Below are positions 1 through 6,317 of a stretch of 6,373 bases of DNA, one piece after another (positions within the stretch are counted from its first letter, which is position 1; the number at the start of each line of letters is the position of its first letter). A program made the translations under genes and the position numbers. The stretch is taken from positions 1-6,373 of the forward strand of contig JAFTKV010000107.1 of NCBI GenBank assembly GCA_017453085.1. Reading direction: 5' to 3'. This stretch comes from Clostridia bacterium. GTDB taxonomy: Bacteria; Bacillota; Clostridia; Oscillospirales; CAG-272. The notes under the pieces were generated by a model. That model saw only the letters and a program-made list of their open reading frames with translations. It was not told the origin of the DNA and did no database searches.

Positions 1-1
1 G

Positions 2-226
2 AGAGTCCCCGTATTTCTATCCGAACGCACCGAAAAGGTGACCGTGGAGGTTCAGCTTCGAACCGTTGCTATGGACTTCTGGGCAAGCCTTGAGCACGAT
101 CTTCGATATAAAACCGAAAAAGAAATCCCCGCCTCCATCGGCGAAGATATGCTCAGATGCGCCAACGAGATTGCGGAGATCGATGCAAAAATGCAATCCA
201 TTTATCAAGAAATTCAAAAATTATAA
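2..226 (+). CDS. Small alarmone synthetase (GTP pyrophosphokinase family), C-terminal part only
   Basis: The reading frame is open from the window edge and ends at TAA 224-226, giving the last 74 residues. It contains VEVQLRTVAMDFWASLEH followed by DLRYK. This is the strongly conserved end of the RelA/SpoT synthetase fold as found in small alarmone synthetases of the RelP/RelQ (YwaC/YjbM) type, which transfer pyrophosphate from ATP to GDP or GTP to make (p)ppGpp in the cytosol. The remaining residues form a charged helix rich in Glu and Ile (EIAEIDAKMQSIYQEIQKL) that closes the protein. There is no trace of TGS or ACT domains, which long Rel proteins carry after the synthetase domain, so this is the short stand-alone form. 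The catalytic N-terminal part and the start lie outside the window, so RelP and RelQ types cannot be separated. A terminator follows at once, so this is the last gene of its unit. Confidence 0.85.
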   Translation, partial: RVPVFLSERTEKVTVEVQLRTVAMDFWASLEHDLRYKTEKEIPASIGEDMLRCANEIAEIDAKMQSIYQEIQKL

Positions 227-234
227 TCAAAGAC

Positions 235-267
235 AAGCCGATTTTTATAGAATCGGTTTGTTTTTTT
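235..267 (+). terminator. Rho-independent terminator of the alarmone synthetase gene
   Basis: A 9-bp stem (AAGCCGATT at 235-243 with AATCGGTTT at 251-259, one G-T pair) closes a 7-base loop. It is followed by G and seven T at 261-267. It begins nine bases after the stop codon at 226, the usual place and shape for an intrinsic terminator. Confidence 0.88.
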
Positions 268-277
268 GCTTTTTGTC

Positions 278-306
278 TTGCGAAACCGATAAATATATGG
301 TATACT
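278..306 (+). promoter_or_regulatory. Sigma-A-type promoter of the ABC-F gene
   Basis: The -35 box is TTGCGA (278-283), then a 17-base spacer, then the -10 box TATACT (301-306). The TG at 298-299 makes it an extended -10. The predicted start near 312-313 leaves a leader of only about 25 bases before the ATG at 338, with AAGGAG at 327-332 five bases from it. There is thus no room for the attenuator or leader peptide that often precedes antibiotic-resistance ABC-F genes. Confidence 0.75.
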
Positions 307-337
307 TATATAGTTATGCAAAATACAAGGAGTTATC

Positions 338-1933
338 ATGATTACTGTTAATAATTTAAGCTTTCACTTCGGCAGTCAGACGCTGTTCAAAAACGTCGAC
401 CTGAAGTTTACCCCCGGCAACTGCTACGGCGTCATTGGTGCTAACGGTGCCGGCAAATCCACCTTCTTCCGCATTCTCTGTGGCGAGCTGGAGCCGACTA
501 CCGGCGAGGTCTCCATTCCCTCCACCGTGCGAATGTCGGTGCTGAAGCAGGACCATTTTGCCTATGACGCATACACAGTCCTCGATACCGTTATTATGGG
601 CAATCAGCGGCTCTACGACATCATGCAGGAAAAGGATGCGCTCTACGCCAAAGAGGATTTTACCGATGAGGACGGCGACCGTGCCTCTGAGCTGGAGGCA
701 GAATTTGCCGAGCTGAACGGCTGGGATGCCGAGACCGATGCAACAAAGCTTCTGCAGGGACTTGGCGTGGATATTGACCTGTTGTACGTGCCTATGAGTG
801 ACATTTCCGAAAAACTGAAGGTCAAGGTTCTGCTGGCACAGGCGCTCTTCGGAAATCCCGACATCATCCTGCTGGACGAGCCTACCAACGGCCTCGATCT
901 GGATGCCGTCACTTGGCTGGAGGACTTCCTCGCCGATTATTTCGGCACCGTTCTGGTCATCTCCCACGACCGTCACTTTTTGAATGACGTCTGCACTAAC
1001 ATCGTGGATATCGACTACAACGGTATCAAGATGTACGTAGGTAACTACGAATTCTGGTACGAATCCAGCCAGCTGATCCAGCGTATGATCAAGCAGCAGA
1101 ACCGCAAAAACGAGGAAAAGATCAAGGATCTGCAAGCATTTATCGCCCGTTTCTCTGCAAACAAATCCAAATCCCGCCAGGCAACCTCACGCCGTAAGTT
1201 GATCGAAAAGCTGACGGTTGAAGAGCTGCCCGCCTCCAGCCGTCGCTATCCATACATCGGCTTTGATATGGACCGCACCGCAGGCAAGGATATCCTTACC
1301 GTTACCAATCTCTCCAAGATCGGTCCCGACGGAAGCCCTCTCTTCTCCAAAGTAAACTTCAGCGTAGCCAAGGACGATAAGATTGCGTTCGTGGGCAATG
1401 AAATGGCAGTCACCGAGCTGTTCCGACTGCTGGCGGAAGAAACGGAACCGGAAGCCGGAAACATCAAATGGGGCGTTTCTATTACCCGTTCCTATTTTCC
1501 CCACGATAACACCGAATATTTCTCCGGACACGAGGAGAATATGCTGGACTGGATGCGCCAGTGGTCAAAGGATCAGACCGAGACCTATATCCGCGGTATT
1601 CTGGGCAGAATGCTCTTCTCGGGCGACAGCGTATATAAGTCTGTCAACGTCCTTTCCGGTGGCGAGAAGGTGCGCTGTATGTTCTCTCGTATGATGCTGA
1701 TCGGCTCCAACTTTCTCTTGGTCGATCAGCCTACCGACCATCTGGATCTGGAATCCATCACCGCAGTCAACAACGGTCTGTCCGAGTTTAAGGGTAATCT
1801 GATCCTCTCCTCCCACGACTATGAGCTGATCAACACTGTTGCCAACCGCATTATCGAGATCCGTCCCGACGGTATTACTGATTTCCGCGGAACGTATGAA
1901 GAGTTCGTTACATCGAAAAAACAGGATGTATGA
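338..1933 (+). CDS. ABC-F family ATPase (ribosome-associated type), one ATP site degenerate
   Basis: This 531-residue soluble protein has two ABC ATPase domains, about 3-236 and 318-525, and no membrane segments. They are joined by a charged helical linker (about 238-306) like the interdomain arm that ABC-F proteins push towards the ribosomal tRNA sites. Length and order match the YbiT/YkpA group. Domain 1 has Walker A GANGAGKST (34-42), Q-loop Gln71, Walker B with catalytic DE (180-181) and H-loop SHD (209-211), but its signature reads ISEKL (156-160) instead of LSGGE. Domain 2 keeps the signature LSGGEK (439-444) and SHD (492-494). It has lost Walker A (GNEMAVTEL at 353-361 lacks GK[ST]), its Q-loop Gln is His389, and Walker B reads VDQPTDHLD with Gln464 at the catalytic Glu position. 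The ATG is supported by AAGGAG five bases upstream. The gene has its own promoter and a hairpin after the stop. ABC-F proteins act in translation or protect ribosomes from antibiotics; nothing here shows a resistance role, and the exact function is unknown. Confidence 0.92.
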   Translation: MITVNNLSFHFGSQTLFKNVDLKFTPGNCYGVIGANGAGKSTFFRILCGELEPTTGEVSIPSTVRMSVLKQDHFAYDAYTVLDTVIMGNQRLYDIMQEKDALYAKEDFTDEDGDRASELEAEFAELNGWDAETDATKLLQGLGVDIDLLYVPMSDISEKLKVKVLLAQALFGNPDIILLDEPTNGLDLDAVTWLEDFLADYFGTVLVISHDRHFLNDVCTNIVDIDYNGIKMYVGNYEFWYESSQLIQRMIKQQNRKNEEKIKDLQAFIARFSANKSKSRQATSRRKLIEKLTVEELPASSRRYPYIGFDMDRTAGKDILTVTNLSKIGPDGSPLFSKVNFSVAKDDKIAFVGNEMAVTELFRLLAEETEPEAGNIKWGVSITRSYFPHDNTEYFSGHEENMLDWMRQWSKDQTETYIRGILGRMLFSGDSVYKSVNVLSGGEKVRCMFSRMMLIGSNFLLVDQPTDHLDLESITAVNNGLSEFKGNLILSSHDYELINTVANRIIEIRPDGITDFRGTYEEFVTSKKQDV

Positions 1934-1948
1934 GATATTTTATAATAC

Positions 1949-1990
1949 ATTGTCAAAGCCACAACGGATACCTGTTGTGGCTTTGACAAT
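1949..1990. terminator. Perfect 17-bp hairpin between convergent genes, probable bidirectional terminator
   Basis: ATTGTCAAAGCCACAAC (1949-1965) is matched without error by 1974-1990 around an 8-base loop. It starts 15 bases after the ABC-F stop and ends 35 bases before the stop of the opposing regulator gene, so it can serve both. The T-run is weak on each side: ATTTTG on the plus strand and a TA-rich run on the minus strand. It is therefore not a textbook terminator, and transcript-end protection is another possible role. Confidence 0.6.
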
Positions 1991-2025
1991 ATTTTGAAGA
2001 ATCAATTGAATGCAACTCGTGCATA

Positions 2026-2772
2026 TTACTTTCTTGACATCCAGAAACTACCTATTATCTCACTGCCGCAACCTGCTAAACAGCATCCGCAAAGTGCCAT
2101 CCAAATTCCAACCATATTAGCTGCTTGCATATATCCGCGCTTTCCTCGGTCATCTATACCAACACAAATTAGATTTCGCTTCATGAGCCCTAATAAAACT
2201 CTATCTACTGTGTTTTCATCCAGCGCAAGCGCTTCTTGAATTTCGTTTGTAGTCACAGCATTATCCACTGAGATCATCTTGATGACTGATAGACATGTAT
2301 CGTCTGTCAAGACGTTCAGAAAACATATGATGTCATCATTAGGCATCTCCAAGCATGCTTTTTTGTATTCATCCCCGGCAAGGATAAATCCAAGTCCTTT
2401 TTCGTCGCTCAAACGAATCTCTGTTGAACTAAAAAATACATTATTACCGCCATGATTGATACCACAGTCATTAAACAAGCGTCCGATTGCATCCAAAATA
2501 GCTTGACTTCGCCCAGTCTCTCGGGCGTATTCACAAAAATCGGCAACTACATTCTTTCGTTTTTGGGATACAGGCATTTCTAACAATGCATCTACGGAAA
2601 CACCGAGTATATCGCAGAGCTCCGGCAGCAACAGAATATCAGGCATACTCGTACCGTTTTCCCATTTGCTCACAGCTTGTCCCGATACCCCTAACTTCTC
2701 GCCAAGCTGTTCCTGTGTTAGTTTTCGCGCTTTGCGCATTGCGCATATTTTTTCGGAAATCGATTTATTCAT
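2026..2772 (-). CDS. XRE-family helix-turn-helix transcriptional regulator
   Basis: The predicted protein has 248 residues. An XRE DNA-binding domain spans about residues 6-64: MRKARKLTQEQLGEKLGVS carries the first helices, GQAVSKWENG (31-40) is the recognition helix and its turn, and the segment to DALL (61-64) closes the domain. The middle (about 75-150) is not recognised. Residues about 156-215 (LSVIKMISVD to GKRGY) resemble a second, winged-helix fold. The tail 220-244 is hydrophobic and contains CGCCLAGC (228-235); the protein has 12 Cys in all. Target and signal are unknown. I chose the ATG at 2770-2772 because the frame upstream runs through the predicted transcription start (about 2811) and into the glnS terminator. 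GAAAGAGAG (2779-2787, minus strand) gives a modest ribosome binding site six bases away. The gene is more AT-rich than its neighbours and uses Ser TCA, for example at the third-last codon. Single-gene unit, convergent with the ABC-F gene. Confidence 0.85.
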   Translation of the reverse strand: MNKSISEKICAMRKARKLTQEQLGEKLGVSGQAVSKWENGTSMPDILLLPELCDILGVSVDALLEMPVSQKRKNVVADFCEYARETGRSQAILDAIGRLFNDCGINHGGNNVFFSSTEIRLSDEKGLGFILAGDEYKKACLEMPNDDIICFLNVLTDDTCLSVIKMISVDNAVTTNEIQEALALDENTVDRVLLGLMKRNLICVGIDDRGKRGYMQAANMVGIWMALCGCCLAGCGSEIIGSFWMSRK

Positions 2773-2799
2773 AACAGACTCTCTTTCGTAAGTATTTGG

Positions 2800-2809
2800 G
2801 AAAGCTTTC
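2800..2809. promoter_or_regulatory. Palindrome at the predicted start of the regulator transcript, possible operator
   Basis: GAAAGCTTTC is a perfect 10-bp palindrome lying at about +2 to +11 of the regulator transcript, between promoter and ribosome binding site. That is a position where a repressor would block transcription. Autoregulation is common for XRE proteins, but binding here is inference, and a 10-bp palindrome can arise by chance. Confidence 0.25.
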
Positions 2810-2817
2810 ATGATTTC

Positions 2818-2846
2818 ATTATAGCATACGATGTACAGATAGTCAA
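2818..2846 (-). promoter_or_regulatory. Strong sigma-A promoter of the XRE regulator gene
   Basis: Read on the minus strand, TTGACT (2846-2841) is followed by a 17-base spacer and a consensus TATAAT (2823-2818). A TG one base upstream of the -10 makes it extended. Transcription should start near 2811, giving a leader of about 39 bases to the ATG at 2772. This is the best promoter in the window. Confidence 0.82.
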
Positions 2847-2847
2847 T

Positions 2848-2884
2848 AAACCAAATGTTTGACGATTTGAAACCAATGGTTGGA
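2848..2884. promoter_or_regulatory. Two similar imperfect palindromes upstream of the regulator promoter
   Basis: AAACCAAATGTTTGA (2848-2862) and AAACCAATGGTTGGA (2870-2884) are near-copies. Their shared AAACCAA starts are 22 bases apart, about two helical turns. The second holds a perfect palindrome AACCA-A-TGGTT (2871-2881); the first is the weaker AACCA-AA-TGTTT (2849-2860). They sit just upstream of the -35 box (2841-2846 on the minus strand), where an activator or a cooperative dimer pair could bind. No binding protein is identified. Confidence 0.3.
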
Positions 2885-2887
2885 TGC

Positions 2888-2925
2888 AAAAACCTCCCAC
2901 TGGATCACTTGGATACAGTGGGAGG
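2888..2925 (-). terminator. Rho-independent terminator of the gltX-glnS operon
   Basis: On the minus strand CCTCCCACTG (2925-2916) pairs perfectly with CAGTGGGAGG (2902-2893), followed by five T (2892-2888). The 13-base loop can add an ATC/GAT pairing beyond one mismatch. It begins 12 bases after the glnS stop codon. This is a GC-rich, classic terminator that isolates the operon from the regulator gene downstream. Confidence 0.92.
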
Positions 2926-2937
2926 CTATCATATTAT

Positions 2938-4593
2938 TTACTTGGCAGGCTTGTAGCTATCCTTGAGAGTAACCACACGGTTGAAGGTGCCGGGGTACTT
3001 GCTGTCCTTGCAGAAGTAGCCCATGCGAACAAACTGGAACTTGTCCCCATCCTTAGCGTCAGCAACAGCCAACTCAGCCTTTGCGCCACTGAGGGTCTTC
3101 AGAGAATCGGGATTCAAAAAGTCGTTGTAGGTAGCGCCTTCGGGCATATCGTTGAGGTTGGGAATGGTGAAAAGCTTATCGTACAGCTTCAGATCCAGAT
3201 CCACACAGTTAGTAGCAGACACCCAGTGGATCGTACCCTTAATCTTGCGATCGGTAGGATTGCCGTTGCCCACAGCCAGATCGGCGGTGCAGTGGATCGC
3301 CTTGATGCTACCGTCCTCGTTCTTTTCTACAGACTCGTACTTGATGATATATGCGCCCATCAGACGAACCTCTCCGCCGGGCTTCAGACGGAAGAACTTG
3401 GGAGGAGGAACTTCTGCAAAGTCGGACGCTTCGATATACAGCTCCTTGGTAAAGGGAACGTCACGGGTACCGGCTTCGGGATCGGTAGGATTGTTGGAAA
3501 CAGGGAAGTATTCCACCTTATCCTCGGGATAGTTGTCGATAATAACCTTCACGGGCTCGGTCACACAGATGCGACGGGGAGCAGTGGTGTTCAGCTCCTC
3601 ACGGATGCAGTGCTCCAACAGCTCGATCTCTACAAGGCTGTCGGTCTTGGCAATACCGGCACGCTTGATGAAATCAAAGATTGCAGAAGGAGTATAGCCG
3701 CGTCTGCGCAGGCCGCAAAGGGTGGGCATACGGGGATCGTCCCAGCCGTCTACCAGAGCATTCTCAACCAGTACACGGAGGTAACGCTTACTCATTACGG
3801 TATAGGTAACGTTCAGACGTGCAAACTCTCTCTGCTTGGGAGGATTTACGGTAAATCCGCAGTTCTGCACAACCCAATCGTAGAGGGGACGGTGATTCTC
3901 AAACTCCAGCGAGCAGAGAGAATAGGTGATGCCCTCCAGTGCATCCTGAATAGGATGTGCGAAGTCGTACATGGGATAAATGCACCACTTGTCGCCCTGA
4001 CGGTGGTGATGGGCGCGGACGATGCGGTAGATGGCAGGGTCGCGCATATTGATGTTGGGCGATGCCATATCGATCTTGGCACGCAGGGTCTTAGATCCAT
4101 CGGGAAATTCGCCGTTCTTCATCCGCTCAAACAGATCGAGGTTCTCCTCTACGGAGCGGTTTCTCCAAGGGGATTCCTTGCCGGGCTGAGTCAGAGTGCC
4201 GCGGTACTCGCTCATCTCTTCCTTGGTTAGATCACAAACAAACGCCTTTTCGTCCTTGATCAGCTGAACCGCCAGCTCGTAGGTCTTATCAAAATAATCA
4301 GAGCCGTAGTAAACACCGCCGGTAGGGATTGCACCCAGCCAGTTCAGATCCTCGTAGATGGAGTCTACATATTCGGTATCTTCCTTGGTGGGGTTGGTAT
4401 CGTCGTAGCGGAGGTTGAACAGACCGCCGTATTTTTTTGCGGTGCTGTGGTTGATATAGATTGCCTTTGCCGAGCCGATGTGCAGATAGCCGTTGGGTTC
4501 GGGCGGAAAACGGGTGTGAACGGTATTGTTCACGCCTGCGGCGAGATCTTCATCAATAATCTCGTGTATAAAATTGCTTGCAATTTCTTCCAT
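2938..4593 (-). CDS. glnS: Glutaminyl-tRNA synthetase
   Basis: The enzyme joins glutamine to tRNA-Gln using ATP in the cytosol. The 551 residues closely match the family length (E. coli GlnRS about 554). The class I catalytic domain opens with RFPPEPNGYLHIGSAKA, so the HIGH motif (38-41) reads HIGS, within PPEPNGYLHIG, which is diagnostic for GlnRS. NLRYDDTNPTKED follows, and the KMSKS loop reads VMSKR (266-270). From about residue 340 the beta-barrel anticodon-binding domains run to the end, closing with FNRVVTLKDS. I start at ATG 4591-4593 because AAGGAG lies nine bases upstream. A TTG 11 codons earlier would overlap the gltX stop and has no matching site. The gene follows gltX by 29 bases on the same strand with no terminator between, so they form an operon, and it ends at a strong terminator. 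Its presence means Gln-tRNA can be made directly, without needing the Glu-tRNA amidotransferase route. Confidence 0.97.
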   Translation of the reverse strand: MEEIASNFIHEIIDEDLAAGVNNTVHTRFPPEPNGYLHIGSAKAIYINHSTAKKYGGLFNLRYDDTNPTKEDTEYVDSIYEDLNWLGAIPTGGVYYGSDYFDKTYELAVQLIKDEKAFVCDLTKEEMSEYRGTLTQPGKESPWRNRSVEENLDLFERMKNGEFPDGSKTLRAKIDMASPNINMRDPAIYRIVRAHHHRQGDKWCIYPMYDFAHPIQDALEGITYSLCSLEFENHRPLYDWVVQNCGFTVNPPKQREFARLNVTYTVMSKRYLRVLVENALVDGWDDPRMPTLCGLRRRGYTPSAIFDFIKRAGIAKTDSLVEIELLEHCIREELNTTAPRRICVTEPVKVIIDNYPEDKVEYFPVSNNPTDPEAGTRDVPFTKELYIEASDFAEVPPPKFFRLKPGGEVRLMGAYIIKYESVEKNEDGSIKAIHCTADLAVGNGNPTDRKIKGTIHWVSATNCVDLDLKLYDKLFTIPNLNDMPEGATYNDFLNPDSLKTLSGAKAELAVADAKDGDKFQFVRMGYFCKDSKYPGTFNRVVTLKDSYKPAK

Positions 4594-4602
4594 TATTGGA
4601 TT

Positions 4603-4608
4603 CTCCTT
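4603..4608 (-). promoter_or_regulatory. Ribosome binding site that decides the glnS start
   Basis: AAGGAG on the minus strand ends nine bases before the ATG at 4591-4593. It lies inside the reading frame of any upstream TTG start, which argues for the shorter protein. Confidence 0.8.
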
Positions 4609-4622
4609 ATTAGTAGTATCAA

Positions 4623-6290
4623 TCAAAGAGTATCGATCTGCGCATTGAGACGGGCGATCACTCTGTCATAGCCGATGATCTGCATGATCTCGTATAGATC
4701 GGGGGAAGTAGTCTTGCCGGCGACAGCGATGCGCAGGAAGGTGCTGATGTCACCGACGTGACCCTTGTACGCCTCGGGAGAGGCCTTGTAAGCCTTGACT
4801 TCTGCGGCAAAGCCCAAGGACTCGGCGATCACTTTCAAGCCCTCAAACCACGCATTGTTGTCCACAGAGGGATCGTAGGTATCACGGAACGCGGTAAGCG
4901 CTGCTTTCACGTCCGCCTTGTCGAAATTCTCGGGATAAGCGTCGATTACGGCGAAATACTCGTCGAAGAAGAGTGAAACGTAAGGCTTAACATCTCCCCA
5001 AACAGTAATGTCCTTACGAGGCTTCTTACCACCTCTGCCGATGGAGAGGATACGTGTGGAGTATGCCTCGTCTCTGCCGAACACTTCCGCGAATTCGGGA
5101 TCGTAGGACTTCGCCCAGTCAACGGTGTAATCGTAAACCGTCTTTGCACTCATCGCTGCAACGGTATTCTTGCTGACGTCGTTAAGCTTATCGAAATCAA
5201 AAAGCGCACCGGAGGTGGACATCTTCTTGATGCTGAAGGGGAAATCGGAGTAGGGGAGCGTGGGATTCATCCGACGCCAATCCTCGTAATTGGAGTTGAG
5301 CAGGGTCATCACGTATTCGATAACGCTCTCGGGCGCATAACCGGTCACACGGTAATCGGAGAGTGCCGCACCGTTGTCCCGCTTGGACAGCTTCTTCTTG
5401 GAGTTGCCCTCCATCTTCATCAGCTGAGCGATATGCATATACTTGGGCATCTTAAAGCCCAGATAACGAAACAGCATAATATGCTTTGCAAGAGAGGGCA
5501 GCCACTCCTCACCGCGGATCACGTGCGTAGTGCCCATCAGATGGTCGTCTACTGCGTGCGCAAAGTGGTAGGTAGGAATGCCGTCGCTCTTCAGCAGGAC
5601 AAAGTCCTCGTCGTTCTCGGGGACCTCCAGCTTACCCTTAATGAGATCGGTAAAGGGAGTCTTCTTGGCAGGATCGCCGTCCGCCTTGATACGGATCAGG
5701 AATGCGTGTCCGGCTGCCAGATGATCCTCCACCTCTTCAATGGTAATATCACGGAGCTTGAGCATCGCTTCCTTTTGCTCGGTGGTATCGGCGTGCCAGT
5801 CCTTGTTCTTGATCTCCGCCTTCTTATCCACCTGTGCAAGTGCCTCCAGCTCCTCGTCGGTGGTAAAGCAGGGATATGCCTTGCCCTCAGCTACCAGTTG
5901 CTTGGCAAAGGTCTGATAGATCTCAGCACGATGGCTCTGACGGTAGGGGCCGTAAGCACCATTGTCGCCGCCCATGACCGCACCCTCATCGAAGTGGATG
6001 TGGTAGTACGCCAGCGTATCGATCAGATCCTTTTCAGCGCCCTTGACCTCACGCTTTGCGTCGGTGTCCTCGATGCGGAGGAAAAACACACCGCCCGACT
6101 GATGGGCAAGGCGCTCGTTAACCAGCGCAGGGAAGAGGGTACCGAAGTGCATAAAGCCTGTGGGGCTGGGTGCCAGACGGGTCACCTTTGCACCCTCGGG
6201 CAGATTGCGGGCAGGGAAGTCTGCCTCTACCTCAGCAGGCAACTTCTTAATGTGGGGAAATAACAGTTCACTTAGTTTTACAGTATCCAT
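4623..6290 (-). CDS. gltX: Glutamyl-tRNA synthetase (long clostridial form)
   Basis: This 555-residue class I synthetase charges tRNA-Glu with glutamate in the cytosol. An N-terminal extension of about 35 residues (ELLFPHIKKLPAEVEADFP and on) precedes the Rossmann fold, which starts at VTRLAPSPTGFMHFGT (36-51); the HIGH motif therefore reads HFGT (48-51). FLRIEDTDAKREV follows, with RIEDTD at 72-77. The glutamate and tRNA acceptor region IPTYHFAHAVDDHL (238-251) and RGEEW (259-263) are well preserved. The KMSKS loop is KLSKR (300-304). A helical anticodon-binding domain fills about 380-555. As I recall, clostridial GluRS proteins share the extension and overall length, but typical GluRS has HIGG or HLGG at the first motif. 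The ATG at 6288-6290 has TGAGG five bases upstream. It is the first gene of a two-gene operon with glnS. With GlnRS present the expected role is strict tRNA-Glu charging; whether it also charges tRNA-Gln cannot be read here. Confidence 0.95.
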   Translation of the reverse strand: MDTVKLSELLFPHIKKLPAEVEADFPARNLPEGAKVTRLAPSPTGFMHFGTLFPALVNERLAHQSGGVFFLRIEDTDAKREVKGAEKDLIDTLAYYHIHFDEGAVMGGDNGAYGPYRQSHRAEIYQTFAKQLVAEGKAYPCFTTDEELEALAQVDKKAEIKNKDWHADTTEQKEAMLKLRDITIEEVEDHLAAGHAFLIRIKADGDPAKKTPFTDLIKGKLEVPENDEDFVLLKSDGIPTYHFAHAVDDHLMGTTHVIRGEEWLPSLAKHIMLFRYLGFKMPKYMHIAQLMKMEGNSKKKLSKRDNGAALSDYRVTGYAPESVIEYVMTLLNSNYEDWRRMNPTLPYSDFPFSIKKMSTSGALFDFDKLNDVSKNTVAAMSAKTVYDYTVDWAKSYDPEFAEVFGRDEAYSTRILSIGRGGKKPRKDITVWGDVKPYVSLFFDEYFAVIDAYPENFDKADVKAALTAFRDTYDPSVDNNAWFEGLKVIAESLGFAAEVKAYKASPEAYKGHVGDISTFLRIAVAGKTTSPDLYEIMQIIGYDRVIARLNAQIDTL

Positions 6291-6308
6291 AATAACCTCA
6301 AACAGAAA

Positions 6309-6317
6309 ATTATATCA
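6309..6317 (-). promoter_or_regulatory. Probable extended -10 promoter of gltX-glnS
   Basis: On the minus strand TGATATAAT (6317-6309) is an extended -10 with a perfect TATAAT, but no good -35 box sits 16-18 bases upstream. The start would fall near 6302, leaving only about 12 leader bases with TGAGG (6300-6296) in them. If correct, there is no room for a T-box leader, the usual control of synthetase genes in Firmicutes. A stronger promoter beyond the window could also exist. Confidence 0.45.

Noticed and set aside
338..1933. Antibiotic-resistance (ribosome protection) role for the ABC-F protein
   Set aside because: There is no leader-peptide attenuator and no resistance or mobile genes nearby; the length and motif pattern fit the housekeeping YbiT/YkpA-like group.
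1983..2011. TTGACA at 1983-1988 as a plus-strand promoter
   Set aside because: The bases 17 downstream (TTGAAT) are a poor -10, the motif belongs to the hairpin arm, and no plus-strand gene follows.
2773..2889. Longer XRE regulator starting at 2889 or at the ATG near 2811
   Set aside because: The extra codons cross the promoter, the putative operators and the glnS terminator, and the predicted transcription start near 2811 lies at or after these start codons.
2884..4230. Open reading frame of 448 codons on the plus strand opposite glnS
   Set aside because: It lies in the register that stays open when glnS avoids TTA, CTA and TCA codons. It starts inside the glnS terminator, its protein resembles nothing I know, and the same effect appears opposite gltX (5433-6263) and the ABC-F gene (356-1135).
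4594..4626. TTG start giving glnS 11 more residues
   Set aside because: It would overlap the gltX stop, and the clear AAGGAG lies after it, nine bases before the ATG at 4591-4593.
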